This document shows, one piece after another, positions 5,590 through 8,926 of a stretch of 8,926 nucleotides of DNA. The stretch spans positions 1 to 8,926 of the forward strand of contig CANJFK010000018.1 in assembly GCA_947473535.1 (NCBI GenBank), written 5' to 3'. Within the stretch, counting starts at the first letter, position 1. Each line of letters begins with the position of its first letter. The notes under the pieces were generated by a model. It was not told where the DNA came from and did no database searches. It saw only the letters and a list, made by a program, of their open reading frames with translations. Made by a program: the position numbers and the translations under genes. This DNA comes from Legionellaceae bacterium (lineage in GTDB: Bacteria > Pseudomonadota > Gammaproteobacteria > Legionellales > Legionellaceae).

Positions 5590-7752
5590 TCACGCTTCAA
5601 CGGTCAAATTAGCATAAGCTAAAACCAACCATTTACTTCCCTGATCTGCAAACTTAACTTGAACACGCGTGTGAGCGCCTTGGCCTTCAACCGCTAGAAC
5701 GACTCCCGGCCCAAATTTAGCATGACTCACTTGTTGCCCAAGACGAAATCCAGACTCGTGCGCAGCAGCGGGCGCAAATTTTTTCCCCTGAGGGACAGAG
5801 AAACGTGATTTAGCGCGCACTTCATCTAGCAATTCAGCAGGTAATTCCGCCAAAAAACGAGACGGCCGATGATACTCCTCACGACCATATAAACGTCGTA
5901 TTTCAGCATACGATATCACTAATTTTTCCATCGCTCGCGTCATCCCTACATAGCAAAGTCTGCGCTCTTCTTCAAGTCGTCCAGGCTCCTCCATTGACTG
6001 CTTCCCTGGAAATAATCCCTCTTCCATCCCAACTAAAAATACCAATGGAAATTCAAGCCCTTTTGCTGCGTGTAATGTCATCATATGAACATGCCGTTCA
6101 TGCTCATCGGCTTGCATTTCTCCCGCTTCCAGTGATGCATGCGCTAAAAACGCAACCAGGATAGGCAACGCTTCATCCATATCTTGTTCATAGCGAAATT
6201 CTTTGGCCGCATTAACTAATTCTTGCAAATTTTCCAGTTTGGATTCGGATTTATCACCTTTTGTTTTCGCAAAATGCGTGTGCAAACCACTCGCATGAAG
6301 CACTTCACTAATTTGCTCGTCTAACTCAAGGCTTGCGGTTTGTTTTTGTAAGCGTTCAATCAGCATAATAAAATTAGATAACGCTGTCGAGGCGCGTTGA
6401 GGTAACTGGCCTGACGTTATCAACTGTGATGCAGCTTGCCATAACGATAGTTGGCGCTCACGAGCTAGCGCACGCAAATCATCCAACGTTTTTTCGCCAA
6501 TACCGCGCGTTGGGAAATTAACAACGCGTTCAAATGCCGTGTCATCCTGCACGTTTGCCACCAAACGTAAATAAGCCAAGGTATCCTTGATTTCAGCACG
6601 TTCAAAAAAACGCACGCCTCCGTGAATACGATAAGCAATACCAGCACGCAATAATGCTTCTTCTAAAACCCTTGATTGAGCGTTTGAGCGATATAATATA
6701 GCAATTTCTTCAGCCGATCGCCCTCGATTGATTTCCATTAATATGTGTTCGCTGACAAAGCGCGCTTCCTCCAATTCGTTGAATGCACTAAAAACAACTA
6801 TTTTCTCACCGGCATGACCCGCGGTCCATAAATCTTTGCCCATCCGTGATTGATTGTGCGTAATTAATGCGTTAGCAGCATCCAGGATTGTCGATGTTGA
6901 GCGGTAATTTTGCTCCAGTCGAATCAGTTGTGTGTGAGTGAAATCACGAGAAAAACGCTGAATATTTTCAACTTTGGCGCCGCGCCATCCATAGATAGAT
7001 TGATCATCATCTCCAACAGCCATAACCGCTGCTTGCTCGCCCGCCAATAAGCGAATCCAAGCATATTGAATCGTATTGGTATCTTGAAATTCGTCAACCA
7101 AAATAGCTTGGAACCGTTGTTGATACTGCGCTAACAAGGGAGGATTGTCGCGTAACAATTCGTGGCAGCGCAGCAATAATTCCGCAAAATCAATCACACC
7201 TGCTCGTTGGCAAGCCTGTTCATACGCTTGGTAAATTTGTAACAAGGTCCGTGCAGGACCATATTGAGGGGCATTAATATGCTGTGGGCGCAATCCCTCG
7301 TCTTTTTTACCATTAATAAAGGATTGAGCTTGCTTAACCGGCCATTGCTCGACATCCAAATTAAGCGCGGCAATGGCTCGCTTGATAACGCGCGCCTGAT
7401 CGTCACTATCCAAAATGTGAAATTGCTCAGGCAATTTCGCCTCTGCGTAATGCCTCCGCAGGAGACGATGGCATAAGCCATGAAATGTGCCGACCCACAA
7501 TCCCTGCAATGGGCAAGAAAGAAGACTGCTTAAGCGCGCTTTCATTTCACCAGCCGCTTTGTTGGTAAATGTTACCGCTAAAATGGCATGGGGCGAAATA
7601 TGTTGAACCTCGACCAACCAGGCAATACGACTAACCAATACTCGCGTCTTACCACTACCCGCTCCAGCGAGGACTAACGCATTTCCCAATGGCGCCGTTA
7701 CCGCACTGTGTTGCCTTTCATTCAAACCATCTAACCATGCTGCCGTCGCCAT
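5590..7752 (-). CDS. uvrD: ATP-dependent DNA helicase II UvrD
   Basis: UvrD is a superfamily 1A 3'-5' DNA helicase acting in nucleotide excision repair and methyl-directed mismatch repair. At 720 aa it equals the E. coli protein in length. Helicase motifs in order are: Walker A AGAGSGKT (29-36, K35), TFTNKAAGEM (61-70), WVGTFHGLCHRLLRR (86-100), Walker B VDEFQDTN (219-226), GDDDQSIYGWRGA (247-259), QNYRST (281-286), LHAAKGLEFPLVFLVGMEEGLFP (560-582) and EERRLCYVGMTRAMEKL (595-611). The C-terminal segment from about 669 (FRLGQQVSHAKFGPGVV) is the Tudor-like domain that contacts RNA polymerase in UvrD/PcrA. Rep lacks this domain, which argues for UvrD. The ATG at 7752 gives the expected N-terminus (WLDGLNERQ). 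It is divergent from mlaA, and no CTG-N10-CAG LexA box is seen in the shared upstream region. Confidence 0.96.
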   Translation of the reverse strand: MATAAWLDGLNERQHSAVTAPLGNALVLAGAGSGKTRVLVSRIAWLVEVQHISPHAILAVTFTNKAAGEMKARLSSLLSCPLQGLWVGTFHGLCHRLLRRHYAEAKLPEQFHILDSDDQARVIKRAIAALNLDVEQWPVKQAQSFINGKKDEGLRPQHINAPQYGPARTLLQIYQAYEQACQRAGVIDFAELLLRCHELLRDNPPLLAQYQQRFQAILVDEFQDTNTIQYAWIRLLAGEQAAVMAVGDDDQSIYGWRGAKVENIQRFSRDFTHTQLIRLEQNYRSTSTILDAANALITHNQSRMGKDLWTAGHAGEKIVVFSAFNELEEARFVSEHILMEINRGRSAEEIAILYRSNAQSRVLEEALLRAGIAYRIHGGVRFFERAEIKDTLAYLRLVANVQDDTAFERVVNFPTRGIGEKTLDDLRALARERQLSLWQAASQLITSGQLPQRASTALSNFIMLIERLQKQTASLELDEQISEVLHASGLHTHFAKTKGDKSESKLENLQELVNAAKEFRYEQDMDEALPILVAFLAHASLEAGEMQADEHERHVHMMTLHAAKGLEFPLVFLVGMEEGLFPGKQSMEEPGRLEEERRLCYVGMTRAMEKLVISYAEIRRLYGREEYHRPSRFLAELPAELLDEVRAKSRFSVPQGKKFAPAAAHESGFRLGQQVSHAKFGPGVVLAVEGQGAHTRVQVKFADQGSKWLVLAYANLTVEA

Positions 7753-7788
7753 ATGTCATTCCAAACAAAAAAATAGTAGAAGATTAAC

Positions 7789-7817
7789 ATAATATGGTGT
7801 TCATTTGTATTCAAGAA
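7789..7817 (-). promoter_or_regulatory. possible promoter for uvrD
   Basis: On the minus strand a good -10 (TATTAT, 7789-7794, 5 of 6) lies 17 bp from a poor -35 (TTCTTG, 7812-7817). It would start transcription about 30 nt before the uvrD ATG. The 115-bp divergent gap must hold promoters for both uvrD and mlaA; I could not pick out one for mlaA. Confidence 0.25.
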
Positions 7818-7833
7818 ACACGTTCTGGTGTAC

Positions 7834-7870
7834 CATGATTTTTTGCTATCAAAACAATAAAAAAATCATG
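7834..7870 (+). promoter_or_regulatory. inverted repeat enclosing the mlaA start codon
   Basis: CATGATTTTTT (7834-7844) and AAAAAATCATG (7860-7870) are an exact 11-bp inverted repeat around a 15-nt loop. The right arm contains the likely mlaA ATG (7868-7870), and the left arm contains another in-frame ATG (7835-7837). In mRNA the pairing would hide the start codon in an AU-rich stem. No Shine-Dalgarno is visible ahead of either ATG. Whether the structure acts in control is inference. Confidence 0.45.
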
Positions 7871-8686
7871 CGCTTAAACTTTACCTTAGCTAGCCTACTT
7901 AGCACTCTGTTATTATCTGCTTGTGTAAGCAAAGGCACAAATCCGGACGATCCGTATGAACCATTTAATCGCAAAATTTATACATTCAATTCAGCCGTTG
8001 ATACGGTCATTTTAAAGCCTTCCGCTAAACTTTATACCGCCGTGTTACCCGCTAAAATCCGCGCAGGGATCAATAATGTTTACAATAATGTGAATATGCT
8101 ACCGACGGTCGCTAACGATTTATTACAGGCCGATTGGAATGATGCCATCAAAGACACTTGGCGCTTTATTGCAAACACAACCCTTGGTATCGGGGGTATT
8201 TTTGATCCTGCGAGCACGTTTAGCTTACCGCCACACAGTAATGATTTAGGGTTAACATTTGCAAAATGGGGTGATAAAAAATCACCTTACCTGGTTATCC
8301 CGCTGTTGGGTCCCAGTACGTTTCGTGATGGCATGGGCATGATGTTTGATTACGCGCTTTTCACGCCATACCCTTATATTCGATCAGATGCATGGATCTA
8401 TGGATTATTAGCATTACGATACGTTGATTTGCGCTCCCAAATGCTAGACACAGAACGATTAATGGCGGACGCTATCGACAAATACACCTTCATGCGGGAT
8501 GCATACTTACAACATCGCAATTTTTTGATTACGGGTGAGCAACAAGATACCGGCTCGCTGTATGTTGATGAAGAGACCGAAAAAGCGGATAGCAGTATCT
8601 TGCCACAAACACCGGCTGATGGTACTCCGTCTAAATTTCCACTGACTACGGCACATAATGCTACACATCGCACTGTACCAGCCTGA
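7868..8686 (+). CDS. mlaA: MlaA (VacJ) family outer-membrane lipoprotein, phospholipid transport
   Basis: MlaA is the outer-membrane part of the Mla pathway, which removes mislocalised phospholipids from the outer leaflet and passes them to periplasmic MlaC. From the ATG at 7868 it is 272 aa, somewhat longer than E. coli MlaA (251). [19 protein letters not shown] is a typical lipoprotein signal with lipobox L16-S-A-C19; Val at +2 (no Asp) fits outer-membrane sorting. Family motifs are [14 protein letters not shown] (28-41), a hydrophobic middle with [23 protein letters not shown] and [17 protein letters not shown]. The last 50 or so residues are hydrophilic, low in conservation, and partly overlap trmL. 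In-frame starts at 7835 (ATG) and 7805 (TTG) exist but give an unusual n-region. No other mla genes are in the window, as in E. coli where mlaA stands apart from mlaFEDCB. Confidence 0.95.
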   Translation: MRLNFTLASLLSTLLLSACVSKGTNPDDPYEPFNRKIYTFNSAVDTVILKPSAKLYTAVLPAKIRAGINNVYNNVNMLPTVANDLLQADWNDAIKDTWRFIANTTLGIGGIFDPASTFSLPPHSNDLGLTFAKWGDKKSPYLVIPLLGPSTFRDGMGMMFDYALFTPYPYIRSDAWIYGLLALRYVDLRSQMLDTERLMADAIDKYTFMRDAYLQHRNFLITGEQQDTGSLYVDEETEKADSSILPQTPADGTPSKFPLTTAHNATHRTVPA

Positions 8687-8926
8687 AATTCCGCCTAACA
8701 CAGGCAATATCATTCGACTCTGCGCCAATAGCGGCGCATTGTTGCATTTAATTCACCCATTAGGCTTTGCGTTAGATGACAAACGGATGCGTCGTGCCGG
8801 TCTTGATTATCACGAATGGGCAAATATTGTCCATTATATGGATGACGCAGCGTTTATTGAAAAAAATCAGCAACGGCGTATTTTTGCTTGCTCAACCAAG
8901 GCCCAAAAAAATTACAATGACATTGT
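8658..8926 (+). CDS. trmL: tRNA (cytidine(34)-2'-O)-methyltransferase TrmL, C-terminus cut by window edge
   Basis: TrmL (YibK) is a SPOUT-class enzyme that 2'-O-methylates the wobble nucleotide C34/cmnm5U34 of tRNA-Leu isoacceptors. My reading from the ATG at 8658 gives 89 codons open to the edge. [20 protein letters not shown] (1-20), [34 protein letters not shown] (33-54) and FACSTKA match E. coli TrmL almost position by position. The knot-forming SAM-binding half is beyond the window. The start cannot move downstream without losing the conserved first strand, so the 29-bp overlap with the end of mlaA is real. Only a weak purine stretch precedes the ATG, consistent with translation coupled to mlaA. 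Confidence 0.95.
   Translation, partial: MLHIALYQPEIPPNTGNIIRLCANSGALLHLIHPLGFALDDKRMRRAGLDYHEWANIVHYMDDAAFIEKNQQRRIFACSTKAQKNYNDI

Noticed and set aside
7753..7867. LexA/SOS box controlling uvrD
   Set aside because: No CTG-N10-CAG pattern is found in the divergent intergenic region.
7805..7867. N-terminal extension of mlaA from TTG 7805
   Set aside because: It would put about 21 hydrophilic residues ahead of a complete, typical lipoprotein signal peptide and has no ribosome site.

Overview
The window looks like ordinary chromosome of a gammaproteobacterium with a GC content by eye in the mid-40s. The best taxonomic hint is a periplasmic thioredoxin-fold protein that closely recalls Coxiella Com1 / Legionella DsbA2, which suggests an organism in or near the Legionellales. 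That placement is inference; no 16S or tRNA gene is present to test it.

Layout. Six genes lie on the minus strand and read leftward from about 7750: uvrD (DNA helicase II), a com1/dsbA2-like disulfide oxidoreductase, glyQ and glyS (the two subunits of bacterial-type glycyl-tRNA synthetase), gmhB (heptose bisphosphate phosphatase for LPS core) and rsmJ (16S rRNA methyltransferase, cut by the left edge). Two genes lie on the plus strand, divergent from uvrD: mlaA (outer-membrane lipoprotein of phospholipid transport) and trmL (tRNA wobble 2'-O-methyltransferase, cut by the right edge). The genes are tightly packed: glyQ/glyS overlap by 11 bp, gmhB/rsmJ by 8 bp, and mlaA/trmL by 29 bp. No gene-free stretch exceeds 300 bases.

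The two largest gaps, glyS-gmhB (about 260 bp) and com1-glyQ (about 225 bp), each hold one copy of a 150-165 bp non-coding palindromic element. Each copy has terminal inverted repeats (core GGCACTACCTTAAGC), an inner 32-34 bp inverted repeat beginning ATGTAGCCTGGATGAAGCG, and a small tip hairpin. Both look like MITE-type insertions placed right behind a stop codon, and the com1-side copy has a perfect 9-bp flanking direct repeat. Comparing the copies shows something unexpected: the outer shoulders are in the same orientation, but the 26-nt centre is exactly inverted in one copy relative to the other. This is the most interesting signal in the window.

The genes serve housekeeping functions: translation (glyQS, rsmJ, trmL), envelope construction and quality control (gmhB, mlaA, com1-like) and DNA repair (uvrD). 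I found no phage, CRISPR, toxin-antitoxin or secretion locus, and no evidence of a new multigene system. The novelty here is limited to the paired repeat elements and some start-site/leader structures.
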